Made by a program: the position numbers and the translations under genes. This document shows, one piece after another, positions 7,403 to 13,456 of a stretch of DNA of 13,456 bases. Under the pieces are notes generated by a model, which saw only the letters and a list, made by a program, of their open reading frames with translations, was not told the DNA's origin and did no database searches. This DNA comes from Candidatus Atribacteria bacterium 4572_76 (GTDB lineage Bacteria; Atribacterota; Phoenicimicrobiia; Phoenicimicrobiales; Phoenicimicrobiaceae): the NCBI GenBank assembly GCA_002084865.1, contig NBMG01000003.1, positions 1-13,456 on the forward strand, given 5' to 3'. Position 1 is the first letter of the stretch; each line of letters begins with the position of its first letter.

Positions 7403-7879
7403 TTATAAATTTATTCCGTTGAAAAGTAACAGAGAAGCCAACAATGAGAATACTGCATAAGTTTCTACCATAGTAACCATTACTATTGCTTTTCCAATAC
7501 CTTCCGGGTTCCTGGCGGCTAAGCCTATGGCTGCAGCAGCAGTTTTCCCTTGATACCATCCGGAAAAGAAACCTACCACACCTACCGGTATACAGGAAAA
7601 GAATATCTGCCATCCCTGATCTAAGTCCAGGGGGATTGGTGAACCTCCAAGAATACCCGTTTTCATTAAGACCCAAAATCCGACCAGCAAACCATAAATA
7701 CCTTGAGTCCCGGGAAAGGCTTGTAAAAATAATACCAAACCAAATTTTTCCGGTTCTTCGGTTAGTACTCCTATCCCGGCAGCTCCGGCTATACCTACTC
7801 CGATACCGGAACCTGAACAGGCTAACCCTATAGCTATTGCAGAACCTAAGAATGCAATTACTATTCCTTGTGTAATCAT
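7403..7879 (-). CDS. ntpK: V-type ATPase subunit K (16-kDa proteolipid, rotor ring)
   Basis: The 158-residue protein is two fused helical hairpins (four membrane helices, near 5-28, 45-72, 92-118 and 128-153), the duplicated V-type proteolipid. The ion-binding Glu139 is in the fourth helix (MVETYA). The matching place in helix 2 has PGTQGIYG with Thr58, Gln59 and Tyr62, and helix 3 ends with Gln110 in WYQGK. In E. hirae NtpK the equivalents (Thr64, Gln65, Tyr68, Gln110, Glu139) bind Na+, so this ring is probably sodium-specific. Only one carboxylate per four helices is seen. The loop between hairpins (about 72-90, GGSPIPLDLDQG) is longer than in E. hirae. AGGAGGA (7890-7884) is a very strong ribosome binding site, fitting a subunit needed in about ten copies. 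Confidence 0.96.
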   Translation of the reverse strand: MITQGIVIAFLGSAIAIGLACSGSGIGVGIAGAAGIGVLTEEPEKFGLVLFLQAFPGTQGIYGLLVGFWVLMKTGILGGSPIPLDLDQGWQIFFSCIPVGVVGFFSGWYQGKTAAAAIGLAARNPEGIGKAIVMVTMVETYAVFSLLASLLLFNGINL

Positions 7880-7906
7880 ATTTTCCTCCTATTTCTAATT
7901 AATATT

Positions 7907-7935
7907 ATTATAAATCAGTCGTTAGTGAATAAAAC
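7907..7935 (-). promoter_or_regulatory. Possible weak promoter before subunit K
   Basis: A TATAAT hexamer lies at 7912-7907 on the minus strand. The best hexamer 17 bases upstream is GTTTTA (7935-7930), a poor -35, and the leader would be only about 20 bases. It is offered because K is needed in excess and is separated from I by 674 bases. Confidence 0.28.
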
Positions 7936-8065
7936 TAGCGTAGAGCGTACAGCGTTTAGCGTATAGTAAAATTCGTATCTCGTGAATCGTATATCGTTAA
8001 GAGAATAAAAATCATGAGACAAAATTAAAAACTATTTACATACAAACAATTACTTTTAATATAGT

Positions 8066-8083
8066 GGTCGAATAAATTCGACC
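8066..8083. repeat. 8-bp palindrome with AA centre
   Basis: GGTCGAAT (8066-8073) and ATTCGACC (8076-8083) are perfect reverse complements around AA. There is no T-run on either side, so it is not a terminator. It lies 17 bases before the next palindrome, in the I-K gap. Confidence 0.6.
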
Positions 8084-8100
8084 TGTTATCATTCTCTGTC

Positions 8101-8120
8101 ATTCCCGCGAAAGCGGGAAT
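8101..8120. repeat. ATTCCCGC-GAAA-GCGGGAAT palindrome (dRS3/REP-like)
   Basis: ATTCCCGC (8101-8108) and GCGGGAAT (8113-8120) form a perfect 8-bp stem around GAAA. The wider sequence GTCATTCCCGCGAAAGCGGG is a form seen as a dispersed repeat in many unrelated bacteria and resembles the Neisseria dRS3 ends; this is from memory, not a search. It shares the GAAA loop design with 233-250. Confidence 0.7.
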
Positions 8121-8187
8121 CTATCCTTGATTCTTAACTAGTCGTTAGTATAAATTCAAGATGTAAGTTTTCAGTTCTCGGTATGAA

Positions 8188-8416
8188 GCTAAAAATTTAA
8201 AGCGAATAACGAAAAACCATAATTCAAAACTTAAAACTTTTTTCTTAATACTAAATTTTAAGTTCTGTTTTTTACTTTTTTAACTTTTCATTTTTGTTAA
8301 ATAGTATACGAGAAAAAAAAGATGAAAATTAATAGATAAAACAATATATTTAAATTTTAAATTTTGAGCTATGGCTTTACGTTTTGCGCTTTTCGTTTTT
8401 AATTTATAATTAGGGC
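8188..8416. repeat. MITE-like dispersed element, copy 2
   Basis: This is the second full copy of the element at 6521-6762, in the same orientation. Its terminal inverted repeats are clear: 8199-8238 against the reverse complement of 8353-8392 match at about 32 of 40 positions, with shared blocks AAAGCG, CCATA, CAAAA and TAAAA. It holds no coding frame. A miniature inverted-repeat element or a structured RNA moved in trans are the two readings. Confidence 0.72.
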
Positions 8417-8553
8417 AAGTTTTATTACTTCACCTAAAAGATTATAATAACATTTCTTTTTCTCTTATTTTGTCTTATGAATTCTGTCTTCTTCTTTTCC
8501 AACTATACGCTCCACGCTGTACGCTCTACGCTAATTTCGCTATACGCTCTACG

Positions 8554-10545
8554 CTATATTTGCACTTTTATATATTTAGTGATGAGTTTAAATGGTCTAA
8601 AAGGGGTTCCTCCACCTTCATAAAACTTAGTAAAATATTCTACATACTGTAAACGAGTCGAATGGATGAATGCCCCCATACCGCTTATTACCAAATTAAA
8701 CAGATGTCCAATAAGAAAAACTAAAGCTGCTAGAATAGTTCCAATAAAGGGAATGTCTTTAAATAACATTACAAAATTATTAACCACCACTGCCAATACT
8801 GCGGTTGATAATCCCAGGGCAAATAGTCGTGAATAAGATAGGATATCGCTAAAATAGCCTATAGTATCATATAAACTCAGTACCCCACCGGCAGCTTTTA
8901 GTATAATATTCTTATTTGACCTTCCCTGGGTGATAACTATAGATAACAATCCCGCCCAAATTATATATTTTGTAATATTTATAAACCCTGCCAAGGAACT
9001 AATAGCACTTGCTATTATAAATAGAAGTAATCCGGAAATTAATAACAACCATGAGCCTTGATCCATCAAGCCTGTTTTAATTTTATTTTCCTTAACGTTT
9101 GCAATAAATTTAATGATAATTCCGGTATAAATTTGAATTACTCCCAGAGATAGAGATATTAGTAGTAGAGGCATGGGATTTTTTATCGGGTCGAGCAAGG
9201 CTATTGTATCTATTAAAAATGTTTTTATAAATAAAATATTCTCCGGAAAATAATTAAGGGCATCCCCCATCCAGCTGCCCATAATCGCCCCCATTATAAA
9301 AGTAGATAATCCACCCAAAAAGAATAATCTGAAAAATTTCTTTACTGTTCCTTCAAATTTGAATTTTGCCAAAGCCCAGTAAGATAAAACAGCAATAACC
9401 AAGCCATAACCGGCATCAGATAAACACATTCCGAAAAAAATAAAATAAAAGGGAGCAAATAAAGGAGTGGGGTCAAATTCTTTATATTTGGGGATTCCAT
9501 ACAGTTCTGTTATCGATTCAAAAGGTTCTACAAATTTATTATTAGCTAAAGCAACCGGGATATCATCTTCTTCGTTGGGGTCGCTAAAGACTATCTCCAG
9601 CTCTTTTGTTTTATTAAATAGACTCTTTTTCATTATATCTATGTTTTTTTCTAAGATCCATCCTTCGATAATTATAACTTTTTTAGTCATCTTTAAATAT
9701 ATTTCTATATCTTTTCTGCTTTTTAGAAGACTCAGGTAATCAAAGGCAAGATATAATGACAAATTCTCTCTATACAGTTTTCTGCTTGCGTCAGAAATTA
9801 CTCTTCTCTTTTCTCTGATGCTTTCTAATTCCTCGGAAATATCTTTTAAAATATTTTTGGGGGTTTTGGTGAATTCTGTGTGAACTTGCAAAGAATCAAA
9901 ATTGTACTTATCCAGTACCTTTTTAATAGTTGTATAATATTCGGTAATTGAAATAATTACTATCTTGCATCGTTTTTTATCTTCGGTAAATTTATTTATT
10001 TCAATCTCTTTTCCTATTTTTCTTACTTCTTCCAAGCATGAAATAAAATCTTTTAAGGGTAGAGTTCCTACGATGATTTTAGTACTTTTTGTTCCCTCTA
10101 AATCCTCTAGTTTTAAGTTTAATTCCTTCCACTCTTCTAATTGCTCTTGTATTTTTAGAATATGATTTTCTCTATTTTTCAGCTCTTTCAGTTTTCCATC
10201 TAATTCTTTACACTTATCATAAATCTTTTTATAATTAAACCGAGAAAACAATAAAGGTAATTTTTTATAATCGTAGACATTATCAGTAGTGAGTGTGGAT
10301 ATATCGGATTTTTTAGGTTTATCTATAAAATTTGATAGATAATCTATACAGTATTTTACTTCCGGCAACGCGGATATACTTTCGGTATTATTTGTTTCAT
10401 TAAAATCCGATAAACTTGACTTTTTCGATTTAGGTGTAACATCTTTTATTTGGACACAGCCCGTTTTTTGGAGTTCTTCAATAATTTCGTCCTTTAATTC
10501 AAGATGAGTAAAAATATTTACTTTTTTTACCTTGCAAACAGCCAT
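8554..10545 (-). CDS. ntpI: V-type ATPase subunit I (membrane stator, a-subunit homologue)
   Basis: The 663-residue protein forms the ion half-channels next to the K ring. Residues 1-330 are the cytoplasmic arm that binds the E/G stalks; it is rich in charged helices. From about 360 to 630 there are some seven to eight membrane segments. The family motifs PFYFIFFGMCLSDAGYGLV (365-383), SYSRLFALGLSTAVLAVVVN (570-589), IGHLFNLVISGMGAFIHS (612-629) and LQYVEYFTKFYEGGG (632-646) are all present. Arg573 and Arg631 are the arginines expected to face the ring Glu. ATG at 10545 shares a base with the stop of G (TAATG) and GGAAGG precedes it. The TAG stop lies at the edge of a GCGTAGAGCG-type repeat, so the last few residues may have been set by that repeat. 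Confidence 0.95.
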   Translation of the reverse strand: MAVCKVKKVNIFTHLELKDEIIEELQKTGCVQIKDVTPKSKKSSLSDFNETNNTESISALPEVKYCIDYLSNFIDKPKKSDISTLTTDNVYDYKKLPLLFSRFNYKKIYDKCKELDGKLKELKNRENHILKIQEQLEEWKELNLKLEDLEGTKSTKIIVGTLPLKDFISCLEEVRKIGKEIEINKFTEDKKRCKIVIISITEYYTTIKKVLDKYNFDSLQVHTEFTKTPKNILKDISEELESIREKRRVISDASRKLYRENLSLYLAFDYLSLLKSRKDIEIYLKMTKKVIIIEGWILEKNIDIMKKSLFNKTKELEIVFSDPNEEDDIPVALANNKFVEPFESITELYGIPKYKEFDPTPLFAPFYFIFFGMCLSDAGYGLVIAVLSYWALAKFKFEGTVKKFFRLFFLGGLSTFIMGAIMGSWMGDALNYFPENILFIKTFLIDTIALLDPIKNPMPLLLISLSLGVIQIYTGIIIKFIANVKENKIKTGLMDQGSWLLLISGLLLFIIASAISSLAGFINITKYIIWAGLLSIVITQGRSNKNIILKAAGGVLSLYDTIGYFSDILSYSRLFALGLSTAVLAVVVNNFVMLFKDIPFIGTILAALVFLIGHLFNLVISGMGAFIHSTRLQYVEYFTKFYEGGGTPFRPFKLITKYIKVQI

Positions 10546-10862
10546 TATTTACCTTCCACAACATTTTTAATTACTATTTTTACTGCTTTATCAATATTTT
10601 TTAAAGCTTTTTTACTTAGTTCTTCTTTTTCTCTTTCACTTTTTTTTATAATATTATCTGCTTCCCCCCTGGCTAATTTTTCTTCCTTTTCGATTATTAT
10701 TTTTCCTTCTTTTATAGCTTCTTCTTTAATCCTTTCAATCAGTTTTTTTGCTTTTTCGTGCGCATTATCAATTATTATTTCAACTTGATCATTGGCCTCT
10801 TTGATAATCTTATCTGCAGTATGTTCAGTTCTTTTAACTTCTGAAATAATTTTATCTATCAA
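10545..10862 (-). CDS. ntpF: V-type ATPase subunit G/H (peripheral stalk coiled coil)
   Basis: The short protein (105 residues from TTG 10862) is almost one continuous helix, rich in Lys, Glu, Ile and Ala (IIIDNAHEKAKKLIERIKEE), with no membrane segment. That, its small size and its place directly before I identify it as the stator partner of E (NtpF in E. hirae, AhaH in archaea). Two starts compete. GTG at 10871 has no room for its own ribosome binding site, because the strong GAGGTGA match to the 16S tail overlaps that GTG itself. TTG at 10862 lies 5 bases after GAGGTGA and is preferred. It is the first gene of the ATPase locus, about 80-90 bases after a strong promoter. Confidence 0.85.
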   Translation of the reverse strand: MIDKIISEVKRTEHTADKIIKEANDQVEIIIDNAHEKAKKLIERIKEEAIKEGKIIIEKEEKLARGEADNIIKKSEREKEELSKKALKNIDKAVKIVIKNVVEGK

Positions 10863-10867
10863 AAAAT

Positions 10868-10876
10868 TCACCTCTC
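10868..10876 (-). promoter_or_regulatory. Ribosome binding site of subunit G, favouring the TTG start
   Basis: The minus strand reads GAGAGGTGA here, with GAGGTGA fully complementary to the 16S rRNA 3' tail. The in-frame GTG lies within the site, so it is unlikely to be the start. TTG at 10862 is at the usual distance. Confidence 0.6.
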
Positions 10877-11219
10877 GATAACTAATAAAATACTTTATAA
10901 AATAATGCTGAATAAGATATAAACAAGTTACTTTTAAATTAATATTTACAAAAAATTATAACATATTAGATGATTATTCTCAATACTAGAATAGTATCGA
11001 GTATCGAGTATATAGTATTGAGTTAAGAAAGAGGGATAGAAAAAGATAGAAAAAAAGAAACATTCTTCTTTTTATATAACTACCCCACTTAAGTTTACAC
11101 TAACTTAAATATAGTATCGAGTATAAAATACAGCAATAAGTAATAAGATTAGATTTCAGAAATCATAAAAATGGGTATTTATTGCTGGTTACTTATCACC
11201 TGTTACACATCACATCTTT
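10872..11219. other. Gap between ispG and the ATPase genes: promoter and short repeats
   Basis: No gene is seen in this stretch. It holds the ATPase promoter (10955-10983), tandem AGTATCG units (10993-11012 with a related unit at 11113-11124), a 10-bp inverted repeat CTCAATACTA/TAGTATCGAG (10979-11001), TTAAGT/ACTTAA (11089-11108), CAGCAATAA facing TTATTGCTG (11131-11139, about 11178-11186), and GATTTC-A-GAAATC (11152-11164). None of these is followed by a T-run on the minus strand, so no clear terminator for ispG is visible. Confidence 0.7.
10955..10983 (-). promoter_or_regulatory. Strong sigma70-type promoter of the V-ATPase operon
   Basis: On the minus strand TTGAGA (10983-10978), a 17-base spacer and TATAAT (10960-10955) form a near-consensus promoter, and the spacer ends TGT so that TGTTATAAT is also an extended -10. 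Transcription would start near 10948, giving a leader of about 85 bases before subunit G. The -35 hexamer lies in one arm of a CTCAATACTA/TAGTATCGAG inverted repeat. Confidence 0.72.
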
Positions 11220-12272
11220 TTACTCTTTTTTAATTTCTTCTAATAATCTTCTTATTATTATTTTATCGTTGGATTTAGCGATTATTTTGCCTTTTTTAAA
11301 GAGTACTCCTTTTTCCTTATTAAATGCTACCCCCATATCAGCTTCTTTTGCTTCACCTGGCCCATTTACCATACAACCCATAACCGCAATAGTTAGTGGC
11401 TTATTGATTTTACGTATCTGTCTTTCCACTTTTCTTACGATTTCACTTAGGTTTACCTCGCATCTCCCACAGGTTGGGCAAGAAATTAAATTAGGATTTC
11501 TTTGTCTAAGATGAAGAGCTTTTAATATCTCATACCCAACTTTTATCTCTTCCACGGGGTCTCCAGTCAGTGATACTCTAATGGTATCACCGATTCCTTG
11601 AAATAATAGTGAGCCAATCCCCACAGATGATTTAATAATTCCCTGAAAAGGCGGGCCAGCTTCAGTAATCCCTAAATGTAAAGGATAATCATATTTTGAG
11701 GAAAATATAATATTTGCAGCGATAGTATTAGTTATATCTGTGGACTTAATGGAGAATATTATATTATGATAGTCGAGTTCATCTAAAATATTGATAACAT
11801 TTACAGCACTTTCTACTAAGGCCTGAGGAGTCGCTTTTTTGTATTTCTTCAGTATATTTTTATCTAACGAACCGGAGTTTATACCAACTCTAATAGGTAA
11901 ATTCTCTTTCTTTGCTGATTTTATAACTAACTTAATTTTCTCATCAGCGCCAATATTTCCGGGGTTTATCCTTAATCCATCTGCACCACACTCAATTGAT
12001 TTTAGGGCTAATTTGTAATCATAGTGAATATCAGCAACTAAGGGTATATTAATTTCTTTTTTTATCAATGGTAACGAATAACATGATTCTAAGTTCGGAA
12101 CAGCTACTCTTACCAGCTCACAGCCTTCTTCTTCCATTCTTTTTATCTGTGATACCGTATCTGCTACATTTTTTGTTTCAGTATTAGTCATTGATTGAAC
12201 TGAAATCGGAGCATTACCACCAATTTCCAGTCTGCCTACCTTCACGCTCCGGGTTTTTCTTCTTATATACAT
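11220..12272 (-). CDS. ispG: 4-hydroxy-3-methylbut-2-enyl diphosphate synthase IspG (GcpE)
   Basis: IspG reductively opens MEcPP to HMBPP, the sixth step of the MEP isoprenoid pathway, using a [4Fe-4S] cluster. Counting from the upstream TTG (353 residues), the N-terminal barrel has GGNAPISVQSMTNTETKN (21-38) and ADIHYDYKLA; the C-terminal cluster domain has C268 and C271 in SCPTCGRC and C303 with E310 in MGCMVNGPGE, the three Cys and one Glu ligand. It is the short bacterial form without the plant-type inserted domain. The frame can open at TTG 12281 or ATG 12272; MYIRRKTRSVKVG matches how the family begins, so ATG is preferred (350 residues), although the AAGG site is 12 bases from it and only 3 from TTG. 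It follows rseP by about 20 bases, a common pairing. Confidence 0.96.
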   Translation of the reverse strand: MYIRRKTRSVKVGRLEIGGNAPISVQSMTNTETKNVADTVSQIKRMEEEGCELVRVAVPNLESCYSLPLIKKEINIPLVADIHYDYKLALKSIECGADGLRINPGNIGADEKIKLVIKSAKKENLPIRVGINSGSLDKNILKKYKKATPQALVESAVNVINILDELDYHNIIFSIKSTDITNTIAANIIFSSKYDYPLHLGITEAGPPFQGIIKSSVGIGSLLFQGIGDTIRVSLTGDPVEEIKVGYEILKALHLRQRNPNLISCPTCGRCEVNLSEIVRKVERQIRKINKPLTIAVMGCMVNGPGEAKEADMGVAFNKEKGVLFKKGKIIAKSNDKIIIRRLLEEIKKE

Positions 12273-12294
12273 CGCTTTCAATTACCTTCTTTTT

Positions 12295-13341
12295 CTACTT
12301 AATAAAAATTCTCAAAATATCTTTATAAGTAGCAATTATAAAAATGATTACCATAAGAGATATTCCGATTAAGTACATTAAATTTATTTTTTCGGGTTCC
12401 AGCGGCTTACCCCTTAATTTTTCTATAGCTAAAATTAATAAATGCCCGCCATCTAAAATAGGAATAGGAAGAAGATTAAATAAACCTATAAATATACTTA
12501 AAATTGCCGTAAAATATAACAAATTCAAAAACCCTAATTTTGCTGCTTCTCCGGTCATTTGAGCTATGCCTAACGGTCCTGCTATCTCAACAGGGACTTT
12601 GCCGGTAATCATTTCCATTGTATTAGTAAATATTAATTTGATAATATTTATAGTTGCAATTAAACCTTTGGAAAAGGCCGAAAAAATATTTATCTTTTCG
12701 ACAGATATTTCAAAGGTAATTCCGATTAAACCCTTTTTGTAGCTCTCATCGTATTCGGGAATTACAAAAACCTCAATAATCTCCCCTGCCCTATCCAGGG
12801 TTATCTGTAATTTTTCTCCCGAACTTTTATTTATAGTATTTGCAATTTTATTAGGGTCTTCCATGTTTGTTGAATTGATTGCTATAATCTTATCTCCGGG
12901 AAGTATGCCCGCTTGTTCAGCAGGGCCATTTTCTATAACTGTCGAGATACAATTGGTAACTACGGGAACTCCGTTGGTAAAGAATATAATACTAAATATG
13001 ACAACTGCGGTTACAATATTCATAAAAGGGCCTAAGGCTACTATTAATGCTCTAATTCCCAATGTTTTCCTGTCAAATCTTTGTTCTTCTGGTACTTCCT
13101 CCGATGCTTCTTTAATACCTTCTTGCCCCATTTCCCCAGCCATTTTTACATACCCGCCAAGAGGAATTAAGCAGATTTGATATTCTGTTTGGTTTTTTGT
13201 AAATCCCAATATTCTTGGCCCGAAACCAAAGGCAAATTTATATACCCTCACTCCGGATGCTTTAGCTGCAATGAAATGACCGAATTCGTGAAAGAATACT
13301 AATATACTAAAAACAAATATAAAGGCAATTGCGGTTATCAT
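12295..13341 (-). CDS. rseP: RseP/YaeL-type site-2 zinc metalloprotease
   Basis: The 348-residue protein is a membrane protease that cuts transmembrane segments, for example of anti-sigma factors or leftover signal peptides. HEFGH (18-22) in the first membrane helix binds zinc and supplies the catalytic Glu19; the third ligand is Asp297 in NLLPIPILDGGH (289-300). GPFMN at 104-108 marks the second membrane segment, and a single PDZ domain spans about 125-195 (ENGPAEQAGILPGDKIIAIN). One PDZ domain rather than the two of E. coli fits Gram-positive and many other bacteria. About four membrane helices are seen. ATG at 13341 has TAGGAGT 5 bases before it. It is often next to dxr and ispG in a lipid and isoprenoid cluster; dxr, if present, would lie beyond the window. 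Confidence 0.95.
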   Translation of the reverse strand: MITAIAFIFVFSILVFFHEFGHFIAAKASGVRVYKFAFGFGPRILGFTKNQTEYQICLIPLGGYVKMAGEMGQEGIKEASEEVPEEQRFDRKTLGIRALIVALGPFMNIVTAVVIFSIIFFTNGVPVVTNCISTVIENGPAEQAGILPGDKIIAINSTNMEDPNKIANTINKSSGEKLQITLDRAGEIIEVFVIPEYDESYKKGLIGITFEISVEKINIFSAFSKGLIATINIIKLIFTNTMEMITGKVPVEIAGPLGIAQMTGEAAKLGFLNLLYFTAILSIFIGLFNLLPIPILDGGHLLILAIEKLRGKPLEPEKINLMYLIGISLMVIIFIIATYKDILRIFIK

Positions 13342-13351
13342 TTTTACTCCT

Positions 13352-13456
13352 AAACAAATTTAAAACTTAAAGCTAAAAGCGAAAAACCATAATTCAAAAC
13401 TCAAAACTTTTTCTCTCAATATAAAAATTTAAGTTCTGTTTTTTCTTCTCTAGTTT
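13352..13456. repeat. MITE-like dispersed element, copy 3 (cut by window edge)
   Basis: The stretch with AAAGCGAAAAACCATAATTC and then AAAACTCAAAACTTTTT matches the left half of the elements at 6521 and 8188, in the same orientation, including the later ATTTAAGTTCTGTTTTTT. It begins just before the rseP ribosome binding site. The right half would lie beyond the window. Confidence 0.65.

Larger units (their letters stand above)
7936..8533. repeat. Region bounded by a 31-base near-perfect inverted repeat
   Basis: The left arm 7936-7966 (TAGCGTAGAGCGTACAGCGT, then TT, then AGCGTATAG) is the reverse complement of the right arm 8503-8533 with only the central TT/GG differing, 29 of 31 bases. Further in, ATCATGAGACAAAAT (about 8012-8026) faces ATTTTGTCTTATGAAT (about 8467-8482), extending the symmetry. 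The arms themselves are made of a GCGTANAGCG-type unit that also occurs in tandem beyond the right arm (8535-8558). Confidence 0.75.
7880..8553. other. 674-base repeat-rich gap between subunits I and K
   Basis: No real gene is visible. From low to high coordinate it holds a CGTTAGT motif (7920-7926), the left arm of a 31-base inverted repeat (7936-7966), a mosaic block also found near tRNA-Arg (7971-8007), an 8-bp palindrome (8066-8083), a GAAA-loop palindrome (8101-8120), another CGTTAGT (8143-8149), a full MITE-like copy (8188-8416), and the right arm of the inverted repeat within GCGTAGAGCGTATA-type tandem repeats (8503-8553). The last of these runs into the stop codon of subunit I. Confidence 0.75.

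Noticed and set aside
7377..7676. 99-codon minus-strand frame inside subunit K
   Set aside because: It lies in another frame of the clearly conserved K gene, has an unusual Arg/Cys/Trp-rich composition and no ribosome binding site of its own.
7880..8553. Hidden gene such as a lost subunit between I and K
   Set aside because: All frames are broken by stops and the sequence is explained by repeats; the nine-subunit set is already complete.
7936..8560. CRISPR array from the GCGTAGAGCG tracts
   Set aside because: Units are about 8-9 bases with no unique spacers, are degenerate, and no cas gene is near.
8470..8652. 60-codon plus-strand frame at the end of subunit I
   Set aside because: Half of it is read from the GCGTAGAGCG-type repeat and half is antisense to subunit I.
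10504..10788. 94-codon plus-strand frame opposite subunit G
   Set aside because: It is antisense to a Lys/Glu-rich coiled coil, which always gives Phe/Ser/Leu-rich false frames.

Overview
This is an AT-rich, gene-dense bacterial window in which every recognised gene lies on the minus strand, so transcription runs from high to low coordinates. It carries a complete V/A-type (rotary) ATPase locus, preceded by rseP and ispG and followed by a phosphoesterase gene, a tRNA-Arg gene and the first 30 codons of a plsC-like gene that runs off the left edge. Membrane site-2 protease, MEP-pathway IspG, PlsC and a tRNA with encoded CCA all point to a bacterium. The AT bias, the V-type rather than F-type ATPase and the many short intergenic repeats suggest an anaerobe, perhaps an uncultured lineage such as Atribacterota or a relative; that placement is a guess from general knowledge and the window alone does not prove it.

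Layout in transcription order: the edge of a dispersed repeat (13342-13456); rseP and ispG about 20 bases apart; a 357-base gap (10863-11219) with short tandem repeats and a very good sigma70-type promoter; stator subunit G and membrane subunit I joined by a TAATG overlap; a 674-base repeat-filled gap; proteolipid K and stator subunit E; a 360-base gap holding another copy of the dispersed repeat; subunits C, F, A, B and D, tightly packed with overlaps; a weak terminator and a short repeat; a metallophosphoesterase followed 11 bases later by tRNA-Arg(CCG); a small palindromic repeat; and plsC (partial).

The nine ATPase genes (G-I-K-E-C-F-A-B-D) make a full set: catalytic A with a P-loop, non-catalytic B with the P-loop replaced, central stalk D/F/C, peripheral stalk E/G, and membrane motor I/K. 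The order matches the Enterococcus hirae ntp Na+-ATPase operon (ntpF-I-K-E-C-G-A-B-D). Subunit K keeps the side chains that bind Na+ in E. hirae NtpK (Thr58, Gln59, Tyr62, Gln110, Glu139 here), so a sodium-coupled enzyme is the best inference.

The unexpected part is between the genes. The ATPase locus is cut into three blocks (G-I, K-E, C-F-A-B-D) by repeats: two copies of a roughly 230-base element with 40-base imperfect terminal inverted repeats, a third partial copy before rseP, a 31-base inverted repeat enclosing nearly all of the I-K gap, GAAA-loop palindromes, and a pair of sites that look like the filled and empty states of a 29-base palindromic insertion. No new protein-coding system was seen.
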